Assembly (NCBI RefSeq): GCF_900141755.1
Contig: NZ_LT670844.1
Span: forward strand, 7,102,501-7,166,500
Length of the DNA stretch: 64,000 bases
Direction: 5' to 3'
From: Bradyrhizobium lablabi
Lineage (GTDB): Bacteria; Pseudomonadota; Alphaproteobacteria; Rhizobiales; Xanthobacteraceae
Part shown: positions 17,764 to 26,728 of the stretch, one piece after another
Layout: each line of letters starts with the position of its first letter
Numbering within the stretch: the first letter of the stretch is position 1
Translations under genes and position numbers: made by a program
The notes under the pieces: model-generated
What the model saw: only the letters and a program-made list of their open reading frames with translations
Databases searched by the model: none
What the model was told of the DNA's origin: nothing

Positions 17764-18777
17764 CTACCATCCCTCCAGCACGATCTTGCCGCGCGACTTG
17801 CCGCTTTCCAGCAGCGCATGCGCGCGCTTCAGGTTCGCTGCATTGATCGTTCCAAAGGTCTGATCGAGCGTGGTGCGCAGCACGCCCTTGTCGATGAGGT
17901 CGGCGACGTCGTTGAGCAGATGATGCTGCGCGATCATGTCCGATGTCTGGAACGAGCTTCGCGTGAACATCGATTCCCAGTGGACCGAGACCGCCTTGCC
18001 CTTGAAGACGCTGACGTTGAATTCCGGGGGATCGTCGATCAATCCGAATTTGCCCTGCGGCGCGATGATGTCGGCCAGCGCCTTGTAATGCTGGTCGGTG
18101 CTGGTGAGGCTCGCGATCAAGCCAACCGGCGGCAATTTCAGCTTCTCGATCTGCTCCTTCATCGGCTTGGCGTGGTCGATCACGGCGTGGGCGCCGAGAT
18201 CGAGGCACCATTTTTGGGATTCCGGCCGCGACGCCGTGGCTAGGACGGTAAGTCCAGTGAGGCGGCGGGCGATCTGGATCAGGATCGAGCCGACGCCGCC
18301 GGCGCCGCCGATGATCAGCAGCGTGCGCGGATCAAGACTTTTGCCGGGCACGGCACCCAGGCGGTCGAACAGCAATTCCCAGGCGGTGATCGAGGTGAGG
18401 GGAAGGGCTGCGGCTTGCGCGAACGAAAGCGTCTTCGGCTTGCGGCCGGCGATGCGCTCATCCACCAGATGCAATTCGGAGTTGGTGCCTTGCCGCTGGA
18501 TCGAGCCGGCATAGAAGACTTCATCGCCGGGCTTGAAAAGCGAGACCTCGGGGCCGATGGCGTCGACGACGCCGGCCGCGTCATAGCCCAAAATCTTGGT
18601 CTCACCTTCCGGCGGCGTGGCGCGTTTTCGCACCTTGTAATCGACCGGATTGACGGAGACCGCCTTCACCGTGACACGGATGTCGCGCCCCTTCGGCTCC
18701 GGTTTTGCGGTCTCGAAATCGATCAGTGCATCCGTAGCATCAATCGGTAGTGATTTTTTGTAGCCTACGGCTTTCAT
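17764..18777 (-). CDS. Zinc-type alcohol dehydrogenase-like / quinone oxidoreductase family protein
   Basis: This 337-residue medium-chain dehydrogenase/reductase is related to NADPH:quinone oxidoreductases. The cofactor motif GGAGGVGS is at residues 157-164. GYDAAGVVDAIG and FKPGDEVFYAG belong to the catalytic domain, and structural-zinc cysteines are absent. The start ATG at 18777 gives MKAVGYKKSLPIDATDALID; the longer frame runs into the promoter region. It is divergent from an HxlR-type regulator. That arrangement is common for quinone- or aldehyde-responsive oxidoreductases, so control by that regulator is inferred. Confidence 0.9.
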   Translation of the reverse strand: MKAVGYKKSLPIDATDALIDFETAKPEPKGRDIRVTVKAVSVNPVDYKVRKRATPPEGETKILGYDAAGVVDAIGPEVSLFKPGDEVFYAGSIQRQGTNSELHLVDERIAGRKPKTLSFAQAAALPLTSITAWELLFDRLGAVPGKSLDPRTLLIIGGAGGVGSILIQIARRLTGLTVLATASRPESQKWCLDLGAHAVIDHAKPMKEQIEKLKLPPVGLIASLTSTDQHYKALADIIAPQGKFGLIDDPPEFNVSVFKGKAVSVHWESMFTRSSFQTSDMIAQHHLLNDVADLIDKGVLRTTLDQTFGTINAANLKRAHALLESGKSRGKIVLEGW

Positions 18778-18844
18778 GTCCGTTGTCTCCTTGATGGCAG
18801 CGATCATTCCCAGCCTAATTGTCGCCCTAGCACAATTTTGGCAA

Positions 18845-18886
18845 GTACTGTATATCTGGGGATATAGTCCCTGTTTGGATACTATT
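18845..18886. promoter_or_regulatory. Candidate HxlR operator in the divergent promoter region
   Basis: TATATC-TGGG-GATATA (18851-18866) is a perfect inverted repeat, and ATAGT (18864-18868) with ACTAT (18881-18885) forms a second, overlapping one. The AT-rich block sits 13-54 bases before the regulator start and 68 or more bases before the oxidoreductase start. TACT/AGTA-type palindromes are known for this regulator family. Confidence 0.5.
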
Positions 18887-18898
18887 GGAAAATCCCCC

Positions 18899-19276
18899 AT
18901 GAAACGGCGGAATTTTGCCCACCGGCCGGGCTGCGCGGTCGAAGCGACGCTCGACCTGATCGATGGCAAGTGGAAAGGCGTCATCCTCTATCACCTGCAA
19001 AACGGTACCCAGCGCTTCGGCGAGTTGCGGCGGCGGATGCCGGGCATCACCCAGCGCATGCTGACAAAACAGCTGCGCGCGCTCGAGGACGACAATCTGG
19101 TGATCCGCAAGGTCTATGCGGAAGTGCCGCCCCGGGTCGAATATCGCCTGTCGGAGATCGGCGAGAGCCTGCGTCCGGTGATCGACACCTTGAAGGCGTG
19201 GGGAGAAGGCCATCAGGAGCGGCTTTCCTGCGGACCCGCCGCAGACCCAGTAAAGACACCCAAGCGCGCCGCTTGA
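18899..19276 (+). CDS. HxlR-family transcriptional regulator
   Basis: This 125-residue winged helix-turn-helix regulator belongs to the HxlR (MarR-like) family. The family opening, a Cys near the N-terminus followed by VEATLDLIDGKWKGVILYHL, is present with Cys12. The recognition region is RFGELRRRMPGITQRMLTKQL, followed by the wing PPRVEYRLSEIG. In relatives the conserved N-terminal Cys senses quinones, diamide or aldehydes. The ATG at 18899 is preferred over an earlier frame that would translate the operator region. It is divergent from a quinone-oxidoreductase-like gene, its likely target. Confidence 0.9.
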   Translation: MKRRNFAHRPGCAVEATLDLIDGKWKGVILYHLQNGTQRFGELRRRMPGITQRMLTKQLRALEDDNLVIRKVYAEVPPRVEYRLSEIGESLRPVIDTLKAWGEGHQERLSCGPAADPVKTPKRAA

Positions 19277-19348
19277 GGGTCTCCAGGGGCTGCAGGAGCA
19301 GCCGTGGCTGCTCCTGTCAGAACTGGCGAGGCCGCCAGGCTTGCTCGC

Positions 19349-20935
19349 TCAGAATGCGACCTGTGTCCGCATGGCGAACGCATCGAACTTGGCGCCGGCA
19401 TCGCCGAAGTTGGTGGGACTAATCTGCCTGGTGATGTTGCCGTGCAGATAGTCGAACATAAACCGGACGTTGCGGTTGACGTACCAGTTCAGCGCCAGCG
19501 TATAGATCGTCTGCCGCCCGCCGGCGATGCCGTTCGCAAAGCCGAGCCGATCGTTGAGATCGATGGTGCTGTAACGACCAGCAATCTCCCACGCGCCCCA
19601 GCCGCCGCCGGCCAAGGAGAACGGATTTGCCGGCGCAATGCCGCCGTAAGAGGCGCTGCCTGCATTGTAGCGCCGGGTTTCGCCGGTCAGGACATAGGCT
19701 GCCTCGGCATAGCCGCCCTGGAATTTCAGGCTGGGCAGCGGGGCGAACGCATTACGGTCGACATTGAACCAGAAATATTCTCCCTGGAAGAACAGCGGCC
19801 CATACGTCGCGGCCGCTTCGGCGCTGTAGACTTGGGCGCCGGATACGCCTGCGATCGCACCCGTCGAGACCAGCGTGGTCGGGTCGATGCGCAATTCCGG
19901 GCGGTCACTCAAGGTCAGCGTTTGCGTCCCCGCGATCAGATTGTGCGGCGGCTGCAGCAGCCATTGAGCGTCGCCGCCTATGTGCAGCGAGTAGTCGTTG
20001 CCGCTGACAACTTGTCCGGCGACGCGGGCGACGGTGCCGTATTGTTCGGTGGTGCCGGGAGGGTTGATGCTGGAGGCAGAGTGAATGGCTCCCATGGCGG
20101 GCCCCGTCACATAGGCGCCAGCCCAGAACCTGTCGGTGTACCAGCGCGCGCCGAAGGTGGAACGGAAGTCGCCGGCTGCGATGTTGGTGGCGGTAATACC
20201 GGAAGCGGCGCGCTCCATGAACGGGATGTCGTTCGAGCTCGACGCCTCATCCAGCGTGTAGGGCAAGTCCATCACGCCGCCTTCGATCGCGAGCCTGCCG
20301 CCAAACGGCTTGAAACCCGTGTAGCTGAGGTAGGCGTTTTCAATGCCCGACAAGGCTCCACCCGGAAGAAATCCGACCGCCGTTCCGCCGACGCTGGCCG
20401 TGCTGGCAAAACCGTCCGAAGCCCCGCCGAAGTCGTAGATCAGCGCGTAATCCCAGTCGCTCATGAATTTGCCGATTACGCCGATCCGCGCACGACGGAC
20501 GTTGACGCCATCATCGAGGCGTTGCGGAACGGTCGCCGCGGTATTGGGCCGGTAATCGTAGCCGCCACCATCGAAGTGCACCCGGCTGGTGATCGCAACG
20601 CAATTCTGACCGTCGTCGGTGCAGATGGTTGGCCGGTTGTTCGGCATTGTCACGACCGCGCCGGAAGGCGCGATAGGGCCCTTGACGGGATAGGCGGCAT
20701 TGGCGCTGGCAACGTTGACCTTGGCATCGGCCTTCGCATTGGCCTTTGCTGCCGCGGCGGTATTGGCGGTCGTCTGCTTCTGCAACGCGTCGAGCTTCTG
20801 CTCCATCAGGCGCAGTTGCTGCTTCAAGGCGGCAATCTCGGCGTCGGCTCCGGCAGACTGCGCGCGTGCTTGCGATGTGACCAATGCCCCGATCAGGCTG
20901 ACAGCGGCCGCTGTAGTCAGTTTTGCTATCGACAT
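19349..20935 (-). CDS. Outer-membrane porin (OprO/OprP-like)
   Basis: This 528-residue exported protein has a signal peptide (MSIAKLTTAAAVSLIGALVTSQARA, shown here as its features: basic start, hydrophobic core, ARA cleavage site). A short coiled-coil segment with AEIAALKQQLRLMEQKLDAL follows, typical of the trimerising N-terminus of phosphate-selective-type porins. The rest is rich in alternating beta-strand patterns such as DWDYALIYDFGG, FQGEYFWFNVDR and the C-terminal WYVNRNVRFMFDYLHGN. The last residue is Phe, as in outer-membrane barrels inserted by BamA. Substrate preference is not evident. Confidence 0.87.
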   Translation of the reverse strand: MSIAKLTTAAAVSLIGALVTSQARAQSAGADAEIAALKQQLRLMEQKLDALQKQTTANTAAAAKANAKADAKVNVASANAAYPVKGPIAPSGAVVTMPNNRPTICTDDGQNCVAITSRVHFDGGGYDYRPNTAATVPQRLDDGVNVRRARIGVIGKFMSDWDYALIYDFGGASDGFASTASVGGTAVGFLPGGALSGIENAYLSYTGFKPFGGRLAIEGGVMDLPYTLDEASSSNDIPFMERAASGITATNIAAGDFRSTFGARWYTDRFWAGAYVTGPAMGAIHSASSINPPGTTEQYGTVARVAGQVVSGNDYSLHIGGDAQWLLQPPHNLIAGTQTLTLSDRPELRIDPTTLVSTGAIAGVSGAQVYSAEAAATYGPLFFQGEYFWFNVDRNAFAPLPSLKFQGGYAEAAYVLTGETRRYNAGSASYGGIAPANPFSLAGGGWGAWEIAGRYSTIDLNDRLGFANGIAGGRQTIYTLALNWYVNRNVRFMFDYLHGNITRQISPTNFGDAGAKFDAFAMRTQVAF

Positions 20936-21365
20936 GACATCACCCCTTGCTATCCAGTTACGAATTCCGCCGCGCGTTTCGTACGCGAAGGAAGGAAGAT
21001 GGTCTTTTCGATTGCGCGAAAAGCCATCGCGACAACTTTGCAAATTCCAACCGTTACGCTGAGGCTCACCGGCCGATCGAAACGCCCGGCAAGGCCAAGG
21101 ATAATCTACGACAGCCTCGCGATGCGGCGAACAGCAAAGCCGGTTCGCAAACCTCACGCGACGAGAAGGTTTCACCATGTGGTATCGGGGCCACAGGGAT
21201 ATGATGCTCGTCATGTGACCATGCACGCTGTCTGAAACGGGTGATTCGAAGGAAGGTGAAATCTCGCCAATCAGGCGTCGGACGCCGGGAGAATGGAAGA
21301 AACCGCTCTTCTATTGGCCGGCCGAAGCGTTATATTCCCGGCGGGTTCCCCCTGAGAGGTTTTAG
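20936..21365. other. Divergent intergenic region between porin and HtrA genes
   Basis: This 430-base stretch holds the two promoters but no convincing gene. CTTC at 21308-21311 followed by TTATAT at 21330-21335 is a weak candidate for a heat-shock-type promoter of the protease gene. GAGAGG at 21353-21358 is its Shine-Dalgarno. Nothing else stands out. Confidence 0.4.
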
Positions 21366-22772
21366 ATGCTCAAATACTTTGCTGCTGCGACCACCCTGCT
21401 GTGCGTCGGGGCATTGGCGGGCGCGGTCGATCACGCGGCCGGGCAGGACCGGCGCGTGCCGGCCTCACCGGCGGAGGTGAAGCTCTCCTATGCCCCGATC
21501 GTGCAGCGCGTGCAGCCGGCGGTGGTCAATGTTTACGCCGCCAAGATGGTGCAGAACCGCAATCCGCTGCTCGACGATCCGATCTTCCGCCGGTTCTTCG
21601 GCGTGCCCGGCCAGCAGCCGGAGCAGATGCAGCGGTCGCTGGGTTCAGGCGTGATGGTCGATCCATCGGGTCTCGTCGTGACCAATGTCCACGTCATCGA
21701 AGGCGCCGACGAGGTAAAAGTCTCGCTCTCGGACAAGCGTGAATTCGAGGCCTCGATCATCCTCAAGGATCCGCGCAGCGATCTCGCGGTATTGCGGCTC
21801 AAGGGCGTGCACGAGCAATTCCCGACGCTCGATTTTGCCAATTCCGACGAGCTGATGGTCGGCGACGTGGTGCTGGCGATCGGCAATCCCTTCGGCGTCG
21901 GGCAGACCGTGACCCACGGCATCATTTCGGCGCTGGCGCGCACGCAAGTCGGCATCACCGACTACCAGTTCTTCATCCAGACCGATGCCGCGATCAACCC
22001 CGGCAATTCCGGCGGCGCGCTGGTCGACATGACCGGCAAGCTCGCCGGCATCAACACCGCGATCTTCTCGCGCTCCGGCGGATCGCAAGGCATCGGCTTT
22101 GCGATCCCCGCCAACATGGTGCGCGTGGTCGTGGCTTCCGCGAAAAGCGGCGGCAAGGCGGTGAAGCGGCCATGGCTCGGCGCGCGCCTGCAGGCGGTGA
22201 CGCCGGAGATCGCCGAGACCTTGGGGCTTCGGCTGCCGAGCGGCGCGCTGGTCTCGAGCGTCGTCGCCAACAGCCCGGCGGCCCGCGCCGGCCTAAAACT
22301 GTCCGACCTGATCGTCGCGATCGACGGGCAGACGGTCGACGACCCCAACGCGTTCGACTACCGGTTTGCGACGCGTCCGCTCGGCGGCACCTCGCAGATC
22401 GACGTGCAGCGCGCCGGCAAGGCGATCAAGCTCGCGGTGCCGCTCGAGACCGCGCCCGATGCCGGACGCAATGAAATCGCGCTGACGACGCGCTCGCCGT
22501 TCCAGGGCGCCACCGTCGCCAACATCTCGCCCGCGGTTGCCGACGAGCTGCATCTGGATGCGGACACCGAAGGCGTCGTGGTCACCGAGTTGGGCGACGA
22601 CACCACGGCCGCCAATGTCGGGTTCCAGAAGGGTGATATCATCCTGGCGGTCAACCACCAGAAAATCGCCAAGACCAGCGATCTCGAAAAGGCGACGCGG
22701 GATTCCTCAAGGCTCTGGCGAATCACGCTGGTGCGCGGCGGCCAGCAGATCAACGTCACGCTCGGCGGATGA
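21366..22772 (+). CDS. HtrA/DegP-family periplasmic serine protease
   Basis: This 468-residue Do-family protease and chaperone handles misfolded envelope proteins in the periplasm. An N-terminal signal segment covers residues 1 to about 26. The trypsin-like domain carries the catalytic triad His109 (TNVHVI), Asp139 (RSDLAVL) and Ser215 (NPGNSGGAL). Two PDZ domains follow, at about 243-335 and 372-462 (GVVVTELGDDTTAANVGFQKGDIILAVNH). The stop overlaps the rarA start by four bases (ATGA), so the two are translationally coupled. It could equally be called DegQ-like. Confidence 0.95.
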   Translation: MLKYFAAATTLLCVGALAGAVDHAAGQDRRVPASPAEVKLSYAPIVQRVQPAVVNVYAAKMVQNRNPLLDDPIFRRFFGVPGQQPEQMQRSLGSGVMVDPSGLVVTNVHVIEGADEVKVSLSDKREFEASIILKDPRSDLAVLRLKGVHEQFPTLDFANSDELMVGDVVLAIGNPFGVGQTVTHGIISALARTQVGITDYQFFIQTDAAINPGNSGGALVDMTGKLAGINTAIFSRSGGSQGIGFAIPANMVRVVVASAKSGGKAVKRPWLGARLQAVTPEIAETLGLRLPSGALVSSVVANSPAARAGLKLSDLIVAIDGQTVDDPNAFDYRFATRPLGGTSQIDVQRAGKAIKLAVPLETAPDAGRNEIALTTRSPFQGATVANISPAVADELHLDADTEGVVVTELGDDTTAANVGFQKGDIILAVNHQKIAKTSDLEKATRDSSRLWRITLVRGGQQINVTLGG

Positions 22773-24103
22773 GCCCGAAGCGACCACGCGAGGCGCAAAA
22801 CCTGTTCGCAGCCGCAGGGCTGGAGCAGGACGCGCCGCATCCGCTTCCTGATAAATTGCGCCCGCGCACGTTGTCGGAAGTCGTTGGACAGGATCATATC
22901 CTGGGAGCGGACGGCGCGCTGACGCGCATGTTGGCGACGCGGACGCTGGGGTCGCTGATTTTCTGGGGCCCGCCGGGCACCGGCAAAACCACGGTGGCGC
23001 GGCTCTTGGCGGACGCCACCGAGCTGCATTTCGAGCAGCTCTCGGCGGTGTTTTCCGGCGTCGCCGACTTGAAGAAGGCGTTCGATGCCGCCCGCGCCCG
23101 GCGCGAGATGGGCAAGGGCACGCTCTTGTTCGTCGACGAGGTGCATCGCTTCAACCGTGCGCAGCAGGATTCGTTTCTGCCGGTGATGGAAGACGGCACC
23201 GTGGTGCTGGTCGGCGCCACCACCGAAAATCCCTCGTTCGAGCTCAACGCCGCGCTGTTGTCGCGGGCGCGCGTGCTGGTGTTTCATTCGCTGGATGCCG
23301 GGGCAATCGAAAAACTGTTTGCCCATGCCGAAAAGATCGAGGGCAAAAAACTGCCGCTCGATGCGGAGGCCCGCGCCGTGCTGGTGCGGATGGCCGATGG
23401 CGATGGCCGCGCCGCGCTGACGCTCGCCGAAGAGGTCTGGCGCGCCGCGCGCGAAGGCGAGGTCTTCAATGCCGGGCAATTGCAGGACATCCTGCAGCGC
23501 CGCGCGCCGATCTACGACAAATCCGCCGACGGCCACTACAATCTGATCTCGGCGCTGCATAAGTCGGTGCGCGGCTCCGATCCGGATGCGGCGCTATATT
23601 ATCTCGCGCGCATGATGGACGCCGGCGAAGACCCGCTGTTTCTGGCCCGCCGCGTGGTGCGCATGGCGGTCGAGGACATTGGGCTGGCCGATCCGCAAGC
23701 GCTGGTGATCGCCAATGCCGCCAAGGAAGCCTACGACTTCCTTGGCCATCCCGAGGGCGAACTCGCGATCGCCCAAGCTGTGATCTATCTCGCCACCGCG
23801 CCCAAATCGAACGCCGCCTATACCGCGTTTGGAGCTGCGATGCGTGTGGCAAAAGAAGCCGGCTCGCTACTGCCGCCAAAGCACATCCTGAACTCGCCGA
23901 CCGGGTTGATGAAGTCGGAGGGCTATGGCTCCGGCTATGAATACGACCACGACACCCCTGAAGCTTTCTCCGGACAGGACTATTTCCCGGACGCGCTCGG
24001 CCATCAGACTTTTTACGATCCGCCCGACCGCGGCTTCGAGCGCGAGATTCGCAAGCGGCTGGATTATTGGGCGAAGCTGCGAAGGGAGCGGAGACCGAAA
24101 TAG
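22769..24103 (+). CDS. rarA: Replication-associated recombination protein A (AAA+ ATPase)
   Basis: RarA/MgsA (444 residues) is an AAA+ ATPase related to clamp loaders that acts at stalled replication forks. The Walker A motif GPPGTGKTT is at residues 67-75 and Walker B is LLFVDEVHRFNRAQQD. GATTENPSFELNAALLSRARV contains the sensor-1 and arginine-finger region. The C-terminal tetramerisation part includes PPKHILNSPTGLMKSEGYGSGY. Coupling of htrA and rarA through ATGA recurs, as I recall, in related alphaproteobacteria. Confidence 0.96.
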   Translation: MSPKRPREAQNLFAAAGLEQDAPHPLPDKLRPRTLSEVVGQDHILGADGALTRMLATRTLGSLIFWGPPGTGKTTVARLLADATELHFEQLSAVFSGVADLKKAFDAARARREMGKGTLLFVDEVHRFNRAQQDSFLPVMEDGTVVLVGATTENPSFELNAALLSRARVLVFHSLDAGAIEKLFAHAEKIEGKKLPLDAEARAVLVRMADGDGRAALTLAEEVWRAAREGEVFNAGQLQDILQRRAPIYDKSADGHYNLISALHKSVRGSDPDAALYYLARMMDAGEDPLFLARRVVRMAVEDIGLADPQALVIANAAKEAYDFLGHPEGELAIAQAVIYLATAPKSNAAYTAFGAAMRVAKEAGSLLPPKHILNSPTGLMKSEGYGSGYEYDHDTPEAFSGQDYFPDALGHQTFYDPPDRGFEREIRKRLDYWAKLRRERRPK

Positions 24104-24117
24104 CGTCATAAGCCGCG

Positions 24118-25059
24118 CTACTTTCCCGTTCTGACAAAATCCAGAATCTGGTCCGTCAGGCGCGTATCCGCGGTGTTGATCGAATACACCTCCGACATGT
24201 GGCTGTGCTGCGGCAGGATGAACGCGTGGGCGCAGCCGCTGGCGCTCTTGCAGGTGGCGTCCTTCAGCAGTTCGAATTGCCGCAGGAATACGGGTGGATC
24301 CATTTCTGCGGCAACGATCATCAGCGGTATGCTTGTCGTCGCCAGACCGCGCAGCGAAGAATCTTCTGCGTAGCGTGATGGGTCGGCGCCGAAATAAGCG
24401 CGTTCGGGATCGCCCAGCTGCATCGCCGCCAGATCGTAGAGACCCGATACCATGATCGCACCGGCAAGGCCGCCGCCTTTCACTTTGTAAAATTCCGGGT
24501 GCGATACGTAGCTTGCGACGTGAACGGCGCCGGCGGAATGTCCCATCAGATAGATTCGCGCGGGATCGCCACCGCGCCCGCCGATGTTGTTGGTGACCCA
24601 TTGCACGGCGGAGCCGATATCTTCCGCGCCGGCCGGCCATTTCGCTTGCGGTGCAAGCCGATAGGTCATGTTGACGCCGACAAAGCCGTTCCTCGCCGCC
24701 CACAGCATGATGTTGTCATAGAACGGGCTGCCGCCTTCGCGTCTGTCGCCGGACACGAAGGCGCCACCGTGAACAAACATCAACACCGGGCGTGGCGCTG
24801 ACGCCGTCTCCGATATGAAAACATCGAGCAGATTGCGGTCGGCCGTGCCGTATTTGACATCGCGCTCGACCTTGACGCCCTGATAGGGTTCTTTTTCCTG
24901 CAGTGGCGCGTAGATTTCGGCAGTGTTCTGAAAATCGACGACAGGGCCGATCTCCACCAGCCTCCACGCGATGTCCTCCAACATGGGGCTTTGCTGCGCC
25001 CACGCCACGCTCACGAGCATCGCGGCGAGAACGCCCAGGGCCGATTTCAGTGGCGCCAT
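24118..25059 (-). CDS. Exported alpha/beta hydrolase (esterase/lipase-like)
   Basis: This 313-residue hydrolase has a signal peptide ending near AWAQQ at residues 20-23. The oxyanion-hole motif HGGAF is at residues 97-101 and the nucleophile elbow GHSAGA is at 173-178, with Ser175, as in the hormone-sensitive-lipase/carboxylesterase group. An acid lies in AAEMDPP, and the catalytic His is probably in PQHSHMSE. The start at 25059 has a GGGAG Shine-Dalgarno; a longer frame begins at 25104. It converges on rarA with a 14-base gap. The substrate is unknown. Confidence 0.88.
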   Translation of the reverse strand: MAPLKSALGVLAAMLVSVAWAQQSPMLEDIAWRLVEIGPVVDFQNTAEIYAPLQEKEPYQGVKVERDVKYGTADRNLLDVFISETASAPRPVLMFVHGGAFVSGDRREGGSPFYDNIMLWAARNGFVGVNMTYRLAPQAKWPAGAEDIGSAVQWVTNNIGGRGGDPARIYLMGHSAGAVHVASYVSHPEFYKVKGGGLAGAIMVSGLYDLAAMQLGDPERAYFGADPSRYAEDSSLRGLATTSIPLMIVAAEMDPPVFLRQFELLKDATCKSASGCAHAFILPQHSHMSEVYSINTADTRLTDQILDFVRTGK

Positions 25060-25184
25060 CCGGGGTGCTCCCGTTTGTTTCTTGTCCAATATGGTCGATC
25101 CCACGCCCGATTTGTACTGATTTTGCCGTGACGACCAGTTGCTTTTGCGCTACCCAACGGCCTAATTCGGAGCAGCAAGCCACC

Positions 25185-26381
25185 ATGAGCCGTCGCGTCA
25201 AGAAACCATTGAAAGCCCGGGGCGATCGCCCGAAGGGCGCGCGTCCGTATCGGGGTTCAAAGGCCGAGCGGCCGCATGCGTATCGTCCGGGTGGCAAGCC
25301 GACCGCACGCGCTCAAGCGTCGCGCGCGGAAAAGCCGGCGCCCTTCATCGCGGAGCCCGAAAAGATCGCCGCCGAGCCGCCACCGCTGCCGACAAAAGTG
25401 CAGACCGTTGTCGTGACCGCGGACGAGAACAACATGCGCGTCGACCGTTTTCTGGAAGCGCGTTTTCCCGGCCTGTCGTTCTCCCACATCCAGCGCGTCG
25501 TCCGCAAAGGCGAATTGCGCGTCAACGGCAAGCGCGCCGATAGCAAGGACCGGCTGGAAGAGGGGCAGAGCGTCCGCATTCCGCCATTAAAACTCGACGC
25601 GCCGAAAGCGACAGGTCACCTTTCGGAAGCGGGGGCGAAAACGCTCCAAGCGCTCAAAGAAATGATCCTCTTTGAGGATGCCGACGTCATGGTGCTGAAC
25701 AAGCCGGCCGGCCTCGCCGTGCAGGGCGGTTCCGGCACCACGCGGCACATCGATCAGATGCTGGAAGTGATGCGCGATGCCAAGGGCCAAAAGCCGCGGC
25801 TGGTTCACCGGCTCGACAAGGAGACCGCAGGCTGTCTGCTGGTGGCAAAAACGCGGTTCGCCGCGACCGCGTTGACCGGATCGTTCCGCCATCGCTCCGC
25901 GCGCAAGATCTATTGGGCGCTGGTCGCCGGCGTGCCGAAGCCGAAGCAGGGCAGGATCTCGACCTATCTGGCCAAGGAGGAGGGCGAGGAAGACACCATC
26001 ATGCGCATCGCAGCCCATGGCGACGAGGGCGCGAGCCACGCCGTGACCTATTATGCCGTGGTCGAAACCTCGGCACAAAAACTTGCCTGGGTGTCGCTGA
26101 AACCGGTCACCGGGCGAACGCATCAATTGCGCGCCCATATGGCGCATATCGATCACGCGATCGTGGGCGATCCCAAATATTTCAACAAGGAAAATTGGCA
26201 ACTTCCGGGCGGCCTGCAGAACCGGCTGCATCTGTTGGCGCGCCGGATCGTGATTCCGCATCCGCGCGGCGGGTTTATCGACGCGACCGCGCCGCTGCCG
26301 GCGCATATGTTGCAATCATGGAACCTGCTGGGGCTGGAGGCCGACAGGTTCGACCCGATCGAGAACGCGCCTGAAGAATAG
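25185..26381 (+). CDS. RluC/RluD-family pseudouridine synthase
   Basis: This 398-residue enzyme isomerises specific uridines of 23S rRNA. The N-terminal 70 residues are a basic, low-complexity extension. An S4 RNA-binding domain follows (MRVDRFLEARFPGLSFSHIQRVVRKGELRVNGKR). The catalytic domain contains HRLDKETAG with the nucleophile Asp211, VTGRTHQLRAHMAHI, and HLLARR near the end. The ATG at 25185 is in frame with a long upstream extension that crosses the promoter of the divergent hydrolase and is unlikely to be translated. It is closest to the RluC subgroup; the target site is not certain. Confidence 0.93.
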   Translation: MSRRVKKPLKARGDRPKGARPYRGSKAERPHAYRPGGKPTARAQASRAEKPAPFIAEPEKIAAEPPPLPTKVQTVVVTADENNMRVDRFLEARFPGLSFSHIQRVVRKGELRVNGKRADSKDRLEEGQSVRIPPLKLDAPKATGHLSEAGAKTLQALKEMILFEDADVMVLNKPAGLAVQGGSGTTRHIDQMLEVMRDAKGQKPRLVHRLDKETAGCLLVAKTRFAATALTGSFRHRSARKIYWALVAGVPKPKQGRISTYLAKEEGEEDTIMRIAAHGDEGASHAVTYYAVVETSAQKLAWVSLKPVTGRTHQLRAHMAHIDHAIVGDPKYFNKENWQLPGGLQNRLHLLARRIVIPHPRGGFIDATAPLPAHMLQSWNLLGLEADRFDPIENAPEE

Positions 26382-26422
26382 TTTAGCTTGCGGTTTGTTG
26401 GGGGCATCACGACATAAGCCTC

Positions 26423-26728
26423 ATGAGACTTTCATCGATCATCATCTGCACACTTGTCGCGGCGCTGCTTTCCGGCGGTGTCGCCTCGGCGCAATTACTT
26501 CCCCCCGGCACTTCGCCACTCAGTGCGCCGCTGCCTCCTCCGTTGCCGCAACCGAAGATCGCGCCGCCGGTGATCCCGCAGATGGACGCGCCGGTGCGCC
26601 AGAACTATGCGCCGGCGCCGCGTCCTTCCTTCAGCGACCGGATCAGCACCTGTCTCGATCAAGCCGCGGCGAGTGGGTTTAACCAGAGCGACCGCGCGAC
26701 GTATTCGCGCTCCTGCGCCAATCAGTGA
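26423..26728 (+). CDS. Small exported Pro-rich protein
   Basis: This 101-residue hypothetical protein has a clear signal peptide (hydrophobic IIICTLVAALLSGGVASA, cleavage after ASA). A Pro-rich stretch follows at residues 27-70, then a C-terminal segment with two cysteines (DRISTCLDQAAASG and YSRSCANQ) that could form a disulfide in the periplasm. I do not recognise a named family. It overlaps the convergent gene at its 3' end by 7 bases. Confidence 0.75.
   Translation: MRLSSIIICTLVAALLSGGVASAQLLPPGTSPLSAPLPPPLPQPKIAPPVIPQMDAPVRQNYAPAPRPSFSDRISTCLDQAAASGFNQSDRATYSRSCANQ

Noticed and set aside
19304..21235. Plus-strand open frame of 643 codons opposite the porin gene
   Set aside because: The minus strand has a signal peptide, coiled coil and beta-strand pattern ending in Phe; the plus frame has none of these.
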